Part shown: positions 41,007 through 49,145 of the stretch, one piece after another
Layout of the letters: each line of letters opens with the position of its first letter
Numbering within the stretch: the first letter of the stretch is position 1
NCBI GenBank assembly: GCA_002162675.1
Contig: MAAE01000030.1
Span: 1-64,000, forward strand
Length of the DNA stretch: 64,000 nucleotides
DNA from: Colwellia sp. 39_35_sub15_T18
GTDB lineage: Bacteria; Pseudomonadota; Gammaproteobacteria; Enterobacterales; Alteromonadaceae
Reading direction: 5' to 3'
The notes under the pieces: generated by a model
Told to the model about the DNA's origin: nothing
Database searches by the model: none
The model's input: the letters and a program-made list of their open reading frames with translations, nothing else
Translations under genes and position numbers: made by a program

Positions 41007-41678
41007 ATGGCAAATAGTAAGCTGCAATATAAAATTATCCCGGTAACGCCTTTTGAGCAAAACTGTACATTGTTTTGGTGTGATGAAACCAAGCAAGCCG
41101 CCGTGGTTGATCCCGGCGGTGATATTGAAAAAATAATTACGGCTATTGAAAGTCAAAAATTAACGTTGGAAAAAATATTAATTACCCATGCCCATATTGA
41201 TCATGCGGGGGCAACTCATGCTTTAGCAACGCGTTTTAGCGTGCCTATTGAGGGGCCTCATAAAGAAGATCAATTTTGGATCGATTTAATTGAAGAGCAA
41301 AAGCAGCGCTTCGGTGGCGCTTTTTCTTATGCGAAAAAATTTACACCAAGCCGCTTTCTACAACAAGGTGACAGTGTTTCTTTTGGTAATATTATCCTAG
41401 AGGTTTATTTCTGCCCCGGCCATACACCCGGTCATGTCATTTTCTTTCATCGCGATTCTAAGCTTGCTCAAGTGGGGGATGTACTTTTTTGTGGTTCTAT
41501 TGGCAGAACCGACTTTCCACGTGGTGATCATGCGACATTAATTGATTCTATCCGTAATAACTTATTTACCCTAGGGGATGATGTTCGTTTTATTCCAGGA
41601 CATGGGCCAATGGGCACTTTAGGTCAAGAGCGACAAAGCAACCCTTATGTGAGTGATATCGCATTAGGACAGCGTTAA
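41007..41678 (+). CDS. MBL-fold metallo-hydrolase, YcbL-like
   Basis: The 223-residue product has the metallo-beta-lactamase metal motif THAHIDHAGA near 59-68, further metal ligands in CPGHTPGHVIF, GDVLFCGSIGRTDFP and the terminal IPGHGPMG. The length and FEQNCTLFWCDETKQAAVVDPGG opening fit YcbL-type glyoxalase II-like hydrolases, which cut thioesters such as S-lactoylglutathione. It is monocistronic. Confidence 0.9.
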   Translation: MANSKLQYKIIPVTPFEQNCTLFWCDETKQAAVVDPGGDIEKIITAIESQKLTLEKILITHAHIDHAGATHALATRFSVPIEGPHKEDQFWIDLIEEQKQRFGGAFSYAKKFTPSRFLQQGDSVSFGNIILEVYFCPGHTPGHVIFFHRDSKLAQVGDVLFCGSIGRTDFPRGDHATLIDSIRNNLFTLGDDVRFIPGHGPMGTLGQERQSNPYVSDIALGQR

Positions 41679-41719
41679 GAAATTAAGTATAGCTTTATTG
41701 ATTTTGTCGTTGTAAATAA

Positions 41720-41747
41720 AAATGTAGGTGGTAATTCACCTACATTT
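41720..41747. terminator. Bidirectional terminator between the MBL gene and phaB
   Basis: A perfect 11-bp stem (AAATGTAGGTG and its complement) with a six-base loop and A/T-rich flanks separates two convergent genes. Confidence 0.82.
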
Positions 41748-41789
41748 AAAACGTTCAAACCATATTAAAAAATATAGTGCCATGAATGT

Positions 41790-42512
41790 TTAGTACATGT
41801 GTTGTCCGCCATTAATCGACAGCGTAGAACCGGTAATGAAACTAGCATCATCAGAAACTAAAAATAAAACTGAGCGGGCAATATCTTCAGGTTGCCCTAA
41901 GCGACCGACAGGTATTGTTTTGACAATTTTTGCTAAAACATCTTTCGGTACAGCACGAACCATATCAGTTTCTACGTAACCTGGGGCAATAGCGTTAACG
42001 GTAATGCCTTTGGCTGCACCTTCTTGAGCTAATGCTTTAGTAAAACCATGAATGCCTGATTTAGCTGCAGCATAGTTTACTTGTCCGTACTGGCCTGCTT
42101 GTCCGTTTACTGAGCCAATGTTAACAATACGGCCAAAATCTCTTGCACGCATCCCTCCAATTACTGCCCGAGCGGTATTGAAACATGAAGATAAATTAGT
42201 TTGTATAACTTTATTCCATTGTTCAAAGTCCATACGGTGCATTGTGCCATCCCGTGTGATACCTGCGTTGTTAACTAGAACATCAATAGGCCCTACTTCA
42301 TCTTCTATTCTTTGAATGTGTGTTAATACACTTTCAATATCACTGACATCGAATTTTGATGTTTGAATACCTGTTCGTTCAGTAAACTCTTGAGCAGCTT
42401 GATCATTACCCCCATAGTTAGCTATTACTGTATAACCATTTTCTTTCAACATCACGCTGATAGATTCACCTATGCCGCGTGTTCCACCTGTTACTAATGC
42501 TATCCGTTCCAT
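41790..42512 (-). CDS. phaB: Acetoacetyl-CoA reductase
   Basis: The NADPH-dependent enzyme makes (R)-3-hydroxybutyryl-CoA, the monomer for PHA. The 240-residue SDR has TGGTRGIG near 8-15, NNAGITRDGTMHRM near 84-97, the catalytic Ser in GSVNG and the YAAAKSG pair. The phrase NNAGITRD and the end SINGGQHMY are diagnostic of PhaB. No ketothiolase gene (phaA) lies in the cluster; the PcaF-like thiolase or another gene must supply acetoacetyl-CoA. Confidence 0.93.
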   Translation of the reverse strand: MERIALVTGGTRGIGESISVMLKENGYTVIANYGGNDQAAQEFTERTGIQTSKFDVSDIESVLTHIQRIEDEVGPIDVLVNNAGITRDGTMHRMDFEQWNKVIQTNLSSCFNTARAVIGGMRARDFGRIVNIGSVNGQAGQYGQVNYAAAKSGIHGFTKALAQEGAAKGITVNAIAPGYVETDMVRAVPKDVLAKIVKTIPVGRLGQPEDIARSVLFLVSDDASFITGSTLSINGGQHMY

Positions 42513-42921
42513 AATTAAACTCCTTGGTGCTTAAAAAAATTACTGTGTAGAGGTTTTTAATCTGCTTACTGATAATGTTTTCATGTTCAAGATCAATCAT
42601 ATATCAAGCGTTATCATTCAACTAGAAAACTAAAGTCTAAAATTAATCTGAATTAAATTTCTATAATGGCACATACAATGAATTTTATTTTGGTGGGCTT
42701 GCTAAGTTACATCAATCAAGGTGTTTGCCTGTTTTTAAAGCAAAGCCTGACTGTTTATTGTACCGGGCTGTCTTATAGTATTTGGTTATAACGTATATTT
42801 ATTGATCTTAATGGGGGGAAATTGTTCAAACCATGGCGCTAGATGGTGGCAGGGTGACAAAATAACGAGCGAGAGCTGTTAACCGTAGAGTTTATTGGTA
42901 TTAAAATGATTCTTGGTAATA

Positions 42922-42953
42922 AAAAAGTAGCTTGCTTAATCAAGCTACTTTTT
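42922..42953. terminator. Terminator-like hairpin downstream of phaZ
   Basis: A perfect 13-bp stem (AAAAAGTAGCTTG and its complement) encloses a six-base loop, with A and T runs on both sides. It lies about 80 bases beyond the phaZ stop on the minus strand. Confidence 0.75.
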
Positions 42954-42964
42954 ATTGTATTGTT

Positions 42965-43017
42965 TATACCCATGATACTTTCAGCTGAATCCTGCATCTT
43001 GTGGTAAAATGGGTATA
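42965..43017. repeat. Candidate dispersed palindromic repeat
   Basis: TATACCCAT and ATGGGTATA are perfect nine-base arms around 35 bases that include the GCTGAATCCTGC stretch. The length of about 53 bp and position between genes suggest a REP- or MITE-like element, but only one copy is in the window. Confidence 0.4.
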
Positions 43018-43033
43018 TGATAAAAACTACTGC

Positions 43034-44254
43034 TTAACCATTATGCTTGTTAATAAATTGGCTAATACTTGGGGCTATATTTTCACGGAAACCTGAGCCG
43101 CTAAAAGTACCGTAGTGACCGACACCTTCAAAGACTTCATGTAATTTAAGCTCCTTAGGTATATTTGAACACAAGGTTTGCGCCGCTTGTGTTTGACCTA
43201 ATGAACATATATCGTCCTTTTCGCCTTCAATAGTGTGTAGAGGCGTATTTGTTAATGCTTTTAAATCTATTAGCTCGCCTTGATAAGTCATTTTTCCATT
43301 CGCGAGGTCTTGATTGATAAAAACACGATCAATGGTTTCTAAAAAATAATCTGCATTTAAATCTAATACGGCTAAATATTCATCATAAAATGTTCGGTGA
43401 CTGGCTGACTTTTCATCGCGGCCATGAAAAACATCGCCTATATAGTCGCTATGCTTGTTAATATGACTGTCTATATTCATTGACATAAATGAACTTAATT
43501 GAATAAAACCAGGATAAACCTTTCTACCAGCGCCAGCAAAACGCTCAGGTACTGTCATAATAACGTTATTCTCAAACCAATTTAGATCTTTACTGTTAGC
43601 ATAAGCATTAATCTCGTTAGGGTTTATGCTGGTATCAATTGGACCTGCCATGAGTGTTAGCGACTTAGGCGTAGCAGGATTATTTTCTTTCGCCATTATT
43701 GCTGTCGCAGCTAAGGCTTGTACGGTTGGTTGACATACCGCTAGCATGTGAGTGTTCTCACCTAGTTCATTCATAAAATCAATAAGGTAACTAATATAAT
43801 CCTCAAAACCAAAAACACCGTCCGACAAAGGAATATTTTTAGCATCAAGCCAATCGGTAATGTATATATCATGGTCGGTAACTAAAGATTTTACCGTGTC
43901 TTTTAACAGCGTTGCATGATGTCCTGACAAAGGGGCAATGAGTAAAACTTTAGGTTGTTGAACGTCAGTATCACACTTGAAATTAATTAAATTACAAAAA
44001 GGTTTGGAGACAATAACTTCTTCTGTAACCTTTACTTCTTTCCCTTCGATACAGGTAGCTTTAATATCAAAAGGAAGCTTTTTATAAACTTTAGTTTGGT
44101 GGTAAGCGCTATCAAGGCCTGCTTTAATGCCTTTTCCTAATAATGTATCAGAAAATGGATTACCGGGATGCGATATTAATTTCTGGCTCATTGCTATGAA
44201 GCCACTCATCATTTCAGCTGAACGACTATAAAAGTCGTATGTTTGGTACATCAT
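43034..44254 (-). CDS. phaZ: Intracellular polyhydroxyalkanoate depolymerase
   Basis: The 406-residue product belongs to the short-chain intracellular depolymerases that mobilise stored PHB. The opening YQTYDFYSRSAEMM and KVLLIAPLSGHHATLLKDTV are typical. The catalytic cysteine lies in LAVCQPTVQALA, with the histidine near the end in GVGHYGTFSG. It diverges from phaC across 317 bases that contain a long perfect inverted repeat. Confidence 0.92.
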   Translation of the reverse strand: MMYQTYDFYSRSAEMMSGFIAMSQKLISHPGNPFSDTLLGKGIKAGLDSAYHQTKVYKKLPFDIKATCIEGKEVKVTEEVIVSKPFCNLINFKCDTDVQQPKVLLIAPLSGHHATLLKDTVKSLVTDHDIYITDWLDAKNIPLSDGVFGFEDYISYLIDFMNELGENTHMLAVCQPTVQALAATAIMAKENNPATPKSLTLMAGPIDTSINPNEINAYANSKDLNWFENNVIMTVPERFAGAGRKVYPGFIQLSSFMSMNIDSHINKHSDYIGDVFHGRDEKSASHRTFYDEYLAVLDLNADYFLETIDRVFINQDLANGKMTYQGELIDLKALTNTPLHTIEGEKDDICSLGQTQAAQTLCSNIPKELKLHEVFEGVGHYGTFSGSGFRENIAPSISQFINKHNG

Positions 44255-44357
44255 TTTTATCTTCCTGTTAAATTTTAACTAGTAATATGTCTAGTAATTA
44301 TCCTAAAGTATCTATCTAAAGAGGCTAGTTTATGGATGAAGCCTAGTTATAACTTAA

Positions 44358-44396
44358 AGTATTGTTACGTAATACGAAACTATACGTAACAATACT
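44358..44396. promoter_or_regulatory. 14-bp perfect inverted repeat between phaZ and phaC
   Basis: AGTATTGTTACGTA and TACGTAACAATACT are exact complements around 11 bases. No T run follows, so a terminator is unlikely. It lies about 100 bases from phaZ and 175 from phaC and is unlike the CTGC/GCAG operators of the phasins, which points to a different regulator. Confidence 0.55.
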
Positions 44397-44571
44397 ACTA
44401 TAAAGTGAATATCAAGGTAGATGCAAGGCTACTAACTTACTAATGTTGTGACTTAACCAGTATCTTGTTGTAATTGCCCACGAAAAGATTTAGTTTTATT
44501 TTAATAACTTTCCAGAAATCGAATATCTTTAAATAAATCACTATTAACCACATAAATAATAAGGACATAAT

Positions 44572-46335
44572 ATGGAAGCAAGTCAAGAAAGCGAAGTCAT
44601 TGATTTTTTAGAACATTATTCAGAGCTTTTTAACACCATGGTTAAACAAGTCATCAGCGACTCTGACAAGTCGAGTTTTAATTCAATGTTAGATCCTGAT
44701 AAATTAACCGATTTACTCTCGAAAGGGGTGAAAGTCGATACGGCAACGCTATTTAATAAACAAATGGCTTTTATGAATCAGCAGGCCGAACTTTGGCAAA
44801 ATGCAACTAAAGAGATGTTAGGCAGTAAAACGGAGCCTGTTGTTAAAGAAGAACGCGGTGATAAGCGTTTTAATGATAGTGAGTGGGCGGAAAACCCGGT
44901 TTATAATTACCTAAAACAGTCTTATTTACTCAACTCGACTATGATGCAAGAAATGGTTGATACACTGCATTTTGATGACCCAAAAGCTGAAGAGCAAATT
45001 AAGTTTTATACCCGACAATATATCAATTCTGTTTCTCCTACTAATCACGTGTTAACTAATCCCGAAGTATGTCGAGATATACTAGACTCTAACGGCGAAA
45101 ATTTAATTAAAGGTTTGCAAAACTTTATGCAGGACTTAGAGCAAAGCCCTGCTGAAGCATTAAAAATTAGTCAAACAGACAACGATGCTTTTACCTTGGG
45201 TGAAAACCTTGCCTATACGCCCGGTGATATTATTTATCAAAACGATTTGATGCAGCTCATTCAATACACGGCAACGACTAAAAAAGTAAATGAGGTGCCA
45301 TTGTTGCTTATCCCTCCGTTTATTAATAAATATTATGTTTTAGATATGGACGAACAAAAATCATTGGTTAAATGGGCTGTTGGTGAGGGTCATACGGTTT
45401 TTGTTATTTCTTGGATAAACCCCGATGCCTCACTTTCTCATAAAGGTTTTAATGATTATGTTAAAGAGGGCCCTATAGCAGCACTTGATGTTATTGAAGA
45501 TGTTACGGGCTCAGCTAAAGTTAATGTCACCGGTTATTGTATTGGTGGTACTTTATTAGCAACAACACAGGCTTATTTATTAGCGAAAGGTGATACACGG
45601 ATAAACTCTTTAACGTTTTTGACCACCTTGATAGACTTTAAGGAGCCAGGTGAAATAGGCGTGTATCTTTCTGAAAAAATGATGCCATTTTTGAAAAAGA
45701 ATATTAAAGAAAAAGGTATTTTAGATGGCCGAGTTTTAGGTTTAGCTTTTAGTATGCTTCGTGAGAATAGCTTATTTTGGTCATATTTTGTTAACAACTA
45801 TTTAAAAGGTAAAGATCCAGCACCATTCGACATTTTATATTGGAACAGTGATTCTTCTAATTTACCGGCTGAAACATTTGATTTTTATATGACTCATACT
45901 TATCAAGAAAATAACCTGATAAAAGAGGGCGTTGTTAAGATTGATGGTGTAGCCATTAACTTAAGAGAAATTAATACCCCTAGTTATTTTCTGGCCACCA
46001 TTGCGGATCATATTGTCTTGTGGCAAGCATCTTATCAAGGAACGAAAGCCCTTTCTGGACCGAATAGGTTTGTTTTAGCGGGCTCAGGTCATTTAGCTGG
46101 CGTAATTAATTCAGTTGAGCATGGTAAATATCCACATTGGGTTAATGATGAATTACCTGACAGTGCCGAGCAGTGGTTTGAGGGAGCAACCAAGAGAGAA
46201 GGCTCTTGGTGGACAGATTGGCAAAATTGGATATTACCTCAGTCAGGTAAAAAAGTTAACGCCCGTAAGCAAGGTTCAAAAAATTATAGTTCAATAGAAG
46301 CGGCTCCAGGAAGTTATGTACTTAAACGTATTTAA
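44572..46335 (+). CDS. phaC: Class I poly(3-hydroxyalkanoate) synthase
   Basis: PhaC polymerises (R)-3-hydroxyacyl-CoA on the granule surface. The 587-residue product matches class I length. The catalytic cysteine is Cys323 in the lipase-like box GYCIGGT; the aspartate lies in IADHIVLW and the histidine in GSGHLAGVIN. The N-terminal PhaC_N region includes NPVYNYLKQSYLLNS. AAGGACA precedes the ATG. A terminator follows, so phaC is not in an operon with phaR. Confidence 0.95.
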   Translation: MEASQESEVIDFLEHYSELFNTMVKQVISDSDKSSFNSMLDPDKLTDLLSKGVKVDTATLFNKQMAFMNQQAELWQNATKEMLGSKTEPVVKEERGDKRFNDSEWAENPVYNYLKQSYLLNSTMMQEMVDTLHFDDPKAEEQIKFYTRQYINSVSPTNHVLTNPEVCRDILDSNGENLIKGLQNFMQDLEQSPAEALKISQTDNDAFTLGENLAYTPGDIIYQNDLMQLIQYTATTKKVNEVPLLLIPPFINKYYVLDMDEQKSLVKWAVGEGHTVFVISWINPDASLSHKGFNDYVKEGPIAALDVIEDVTGSAKVNVTGYCIGGTLLATTQAYLLAKGDTRINSLTFLTTLIDFKEPGEIGVYLSEKMMPFLKKNIKEKGILDGRVLGLAFSMLRENSLFWSYFVNNYLKGKDPAPFDILYWNSDSSNLPAETFDFYMTHTYQENNLIKEGVVKIDGVAINLREINTPSYFLATIADHIVLWQASYQGTKALSGPNRFVLAGSGHLAGVINSVEHGKYPHWVNDELPDSAEQWFEGATKREGSWWTDWQNWILPQSGKKVNARKQGSKNYSSIEAAPGSYVLKRI

Positions 46336-46374
46336 AAGCCATAACACCTGAAAATGACGACTTTGTTTAGTATT

Positions 46375-46399
46375 AAGCGGCCACTAAGGTCGCTTTTTA
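46375..46399 (+). terminator. Terminator of phaC
   Basis: AAGCGGCC and GGTCGCTT pair with one G-T pair around a five-base loop, with a T run behind. Confidence 0.75.
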
Positions 46400-46483
46400 T
46401 ATAATATATTTCTGTTATACTGATAGGTGAGCATTAATACAGCATTAATAATTTTTTAGATATTAAAACCCACTGAGATCGCG

Positions 46484-46915
46484 TTGATTACAATAAAGAG
46501 ATATCCCAATCGTCGTCTATATGACACCTCGCAAAGCCATTATGTTAATTTAAACTATATTCGTGAATTAGTTATTGCCAATCAAGATTTTGAAATAGTA
46601 GATTCAAAGACGTTAGAAGATAAAACCCGTAGCATTCTCGTGCAAATTATCAGTGAAGAAGAAACCAGTGATCGACAGTCTTTATTAACTAATAATTTGT
46701 TGAAAAGGTTAATTTGCTTTTATGGCAATGATAATCAAGACTATTTACAACAGTTTCTTGAGCAGAGTTTGACTACTTTTATTGAACATCAAGACGATCT
46801 TATAAAAATTACCAGCGAAATTAACAAAAATTCACCTTTTGGTATCTTCAACAATCTTGTTGAGCAAAATCTAAATATGTGGAATACATTTCAGAAAAAG
46901 AAAGAGAAAAAATAA
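46484..46915 (+). CDS. phaR: PHA synthesis repressor PhaR
   Basis: The 143-residue product carries the PHB_acc_N DNA-binding domain at its start (TIKRYPNRRLYDTSQSHYVN, then LVIANQDFEIVDSKTLED) and the PHB accumulation-regulator domain behind it. PhaR binds both PHA granules and DNA and represses phasin genes until granules form. The start is TTG. No CTGC/GCAG palindrome is seen before phaR itself, but six occur around the three phasin promoters that follow. Confidence 0.93.
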   Translation: MITIKRYPNRRLYDTSQSHYVNLNYIRELVIANQDFEIVDSKTLEDKTRSILVQIISEEETSDRQSLLTNNLLKRLICFYGNDNQDYLQQFLEQSLTTFIEHQDDLIKITSEINKNSPFGIFNNLVEQNLNMWNTFQKKKEKK

Positions 46916-46992
46916 TTTTGTTGCACTGCAACAAAATAATGATTGACTAGCTCCTAAAAATTGATTAAATTCCAATCAATACTGCGTTGCAG
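46916..46992 (+). promoter_or_regulatory. Phasin 1 promoter between two probable PhaR operators
   Basis: TTTTGTTGCACTGCAACAAAA (arms of nine bases, 46916-46936) lies directly upstream of the -35 TTGACT (46943-46948). The -10 TAAATT (46966-46971) follows after 17 bases, and CTGCGTTGCAG (46982-46992) lies just past it. Confidence 0.75.
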
Positions 46993-47010
46993 CAAAAATA
47001 GGAGAACTGC

Positions 47011-47850
47011 ATGTTTAATCAATTTAACGAGTTATTTAAATCCTCACTAAAACCATTAGATCAGCTAGTTGAACTAAATATATCCACTGTTAATAGCGTT
47101 GCCCATCAACAGGGATTACTTATCGCTAATATTATTGATGAGAGTATTAGCTATTCTCGTCATGTTTCTACGGATATTGATTTATCTATCATGGTATCTG
47201 ACCAGGGGAAATTTGGTTCAGAAATTCAAAATCAAGTATTTGAAACGGTAAAACAGACTGTTGATACTATTACTCAAGCACAAAAAAGCGCAGAGTCTAT
47301 TATAAGTGGTTCTTTTGCTACTTTTTCTGCTGAGATTACTAAATCAGTCAGTGAACCTGTGCTTAAAAAAATACCTCAAATGACTGCTAATGGCAAGGTA
47401 GTAAAAGACACTGTTGCACCAAAAGCAGCAGCTAAGGTGGCACCGAAAGCAGCAGCTAAGGTAGCACCGAAAGTAGAAGCTAAAGCTGAAACTAAAGTAA
47501 TGCAGAAAGCAGCAGCTAAGGTAGCACCGAAAACAGCAGCTAAAGTAACACCAAAAGTAGCAGCTAAAGCTGAAACTAAAGTAACGCCGAAAGTAACAGC
47601 TAAAGCTGAAACTAAAGTAACGCCGAAAGTAACAGCTAAGGCTGAAACTAAAGTAACGCCAAAAGCAGCAGCAAAGGTAGCACCGAAAGTGGAAGCTAAG
47701 GCTGAAACTAAAGTAACGCCGAAAGCAGCAGCTAAGGTAGCACCGAAAGTGGAAGCTAAAGCTGAAACTAAAGTAACGGCGAAAGCAGCAGCGGAGGTAG
47801 CACCGAAAGTGGAAGCTAAGGCTGAAACTAAAGTAACGCCGAAAGCTTAA
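47011..47850 (+). CDS. PhaF-like phasin with repetitive Lys/Ala-rich C-terminal tail
   Basis: The 279-residue product starts with a phasin domain (MFNQFNELFKSSLKPLDQLV to about residue 125, helical, with QSAESIISG-like amphipathic turns). About 150 residues follow, made of Lys, Ala, Val, Pro, Thr and Glu in units such as KVAPKVEAKAETKVTPKAA (20 residues, 60 bp, nearly identical at DNA level). Such tails occur in histone H1-like proteins and in Pseudomonas PhaF, which binds nucleoid DNA and spreads granules to daughter cells. Unlike PhaF the tail also contains many Glu residues, so its net charge is lower. Confidence 0.82.
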   Translation: MFNQFNELFKSSLKPLDQLVELNISTVNSVAHQQGLLIANIIDESISYSRHVSTDIDLSIMVSDQGKFGSEIQNQVFETVKQTVDTITQAQKSAESIISGSFATFSAEITKSVSEPVLKKIPQMTANGKVVKDTVAPKAAAKVAPKAAAKVAPKVEAKAETKVMQKAAAKVAPKTAAKVTPKVAAKAETKVTPKVTAKAETKVTPKVTAKAETKVTPKAAAKVAPKVEAKAETKVTPKAAAKVAPKVEAKAETKVTAKAAAEVAPKVEAKAETKVTPKA

Positions 47851-47869
47851 AGTTACCTATCTTTCTTAT

Positions 47870-47906
47870 AAAGAACCCTTCTAATCATAGGATAGGTTCT
47901 TTATAA
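47870..47906 (+). terminator. Weak terminator after phasin 1
   Basis: AAAGAACC and GGTTCTTT pair across a 17-base loop, with only a short T/A run after it. Confidence 0.5.
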
Positions 47907-47936
47907 ATATCAAATTGTTATGTATTATTTTAAATA

Positions 47937-48019
47937 TTTGTTGCTATGCAGCAAAAAAGTTATTGACGAATTAATTCTTGATGATTATACTTATTCAACA
48001 TTCAAATGCTGCGCCGCAG
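47937..48019 (+). promoter_or_regulatory. Phasin 2 promoter between two probable PhaR operators
   Basis: TTTGTTGCTATGCAGCAAAA (47937-47956) precedes the -35 TTGACG (47963-47968). The -10 TATACT (47986-47991) follows after 17 bases, then CTGCGCCGCAG (48009-48019), about a dozen bases past the expected start of transcription. Confidence 0.78.
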
Positions 48020-48041
48020 TAAAATAAAAGGAAGCTTTATC

Positions 48042-48422
48042 ATGTTTACTCAATTAACAGAACAATTTACTACTGCAATGAAATCTTTCAATAATGCTGA
48101 TCAACTGGCTACTGTTATGAAGCCTTTTAATAGTTTAGTAGAAATTAATACTAAAACTGTTGAACAGTTAATTAATCAGCAAACGGCTTTAATTACTACG
48201 ATCATGAATGATAGCGTTGCTCAGACAAAGTTATTATCAGCACAAACTGATTTTTCTAAAGCGGTTGAGGTTCAAAAAACGTTCACTGAAGAACTGCAAG
48301 CTAAAGTGACCAACTCGACCAAGGAAGCATACGATGTTGTCGCTAAAACTTCTGAAGAAGTGATGAACCTTGTGCAAAATTCTTTTGCTGAAGTAACTAC
48401 AGCAAAAGAAGCTTCTGCATAA
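48042..48422 (+). CDS. Phasin 2
   Basis: The 126-residue product is a typical small phasin (Phasin_2-like), helical throughout: MFTQLTEQFTTAMKSFNNAD, then KPFNSLVEINTKTVEQLINQ and EAYDVVAKTSEEVMNLVQ. It coats PHA granules. The ATG follows AAGGAAG; the frame is open for 12 codons upstream, but those codons cover the second operator palindrome. It is closely related to the next gene. Confidence 0.88.
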   Translation: MFTQLTEQFTTAMKSFNNADQLATVMKPFNSLVEINTKTVEQLINQQTALITTIMNDSVAQTKLLSAQTDFSKAVEVQKTFTEELQAKVTNSTKEAYDVVAKTSEEVMNLVQNSFAEVTTAKEASA

Positions 48423-48453
48423 TTTTTGTCAGTGTAGAATAGAGATAAATTTT

Positions 48454-48485
48454 AAAACCAGTATATTTATATACTGGTTTTTTTA
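48454..48485 (+). terminator. Terminator of phasin 2
   Basis: AAAACCAGTAT and ATACTGGTTTT form a perfect 11-bp stem with a six-base loop and T run. Confidence 0.88.
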
Positions 48486-48520
48486 TATCTAATACCATAT
48501 TAATAAATACTTTATATTTT

Positions 48521-48602
48521 TTTGTTGCGATGCAGCAAAAAGAGGTTGACCTAAATAATCCTGCTCGGTATACTCCTCCTAAATCAAATTGCTGCTACGC
48601 AG
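48521..48602 (+). promoter_or_regulatory. Phasin 3 promoter between two probable PhaR operators
   Basis: TTTGTTGCGATGCAGCAAAA (48521-48540) precedes the -35 TTGACC (48546-48551). The -10 TATACT (48569-48574) follows after 17 bases, and CTGCTACGCAG (48592-48602) lies downstream. The layout copies that of phasin 2 base for base. Confidence 0.78.
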
Positions 48603-48624
48603 TATAATAAAGGAAATTTTAATT

Positions 48625-48984
48625 ATGTTAACTCAATTAACCGAACAATTTACTAACGCAATGAAGTCATTTGATAGCACAGAACAATTATCTGCTGCAA
48701 TGAAGCCATTTAACAGCCTTGTTGAACTTAATACAAAAACTGTTGAAACATTAATTAGTAAACAAACAGAATTATTGACGACTATACTGAATGATAGTAT
48801 TACGCAAACTAAAGCGTTATCAGCTCAAACTGACTTCTCTGCTGCGGTTGAATCTCAAAAAGTATTTAATGAAGCTCTACAAGCCAAAGTAACGTCTTCG
48901 GCAAAAGAAGCTTATGACGTGGTAACTAAAACGTCAGAAGAAGTAAGCAACTTGGTAAAAGAATCGGTTAAAGTTGCTAAATAA
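48625..48984 (+). CDS. Phasin 3
   Basis: The 119-residue product is a paralogue of phasin 2: MLTQLTEQFTNAMKSFDSTE, KPFNSLVELNTKTVETLISK and EAYDVVTKTSEEVSNLVKES align almost residue for residue. Promoter and operators are also duplicated, so the pair arose from a duplication of gene and control region together. The chosen ATG follows AAAGGAAA. Confidence 0.88.
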   Translation: MLTQLTEQFTNAMKSFDSTEQLSAAMKPFNSLVELNTKTVETLISKQTELLTTILNDSITQTKALSAQTDFSAAVESQKVFNEALQAKVTSSAKEAYDVVTKTSEEVSNLVKESVKVAK

Positions 48985-49029
48985 CAACTTTCGGTAGTGA
49001 TATCTAGTTATATAGTTAGTTACATTGAT

Positions 49030-49058
49030 AAACCAGCATAACGTGTGCTGGTTTTTTT
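49030..49058 (+). terminator. Terminator of phasin 3
   Basis: AAACCAGCA and TGCTGGTTT form a perfect nine-base stem with a seven-base loop followed by T residues. Confidence 0.88.
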
Positions 49059-49145
49059 ATGATTTTTTTTCAATGCTTCAGTATTATAAAATAAATATAA
49101 GTAGATGAATTTTCAGGTTAATAATAAGTCTGGTATAGCAATTCA

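Larger units (their letters stand above)
42513..43033. other. Intergenic region between phaB and phaZ
   Basis: The region holds the phaZ terminator and a candidate dispersed repeat, described separately. The first 390 bases are AT-rich and contain the phaB promoter side, with nothing distinctive recognised. Confidence 0.4.
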
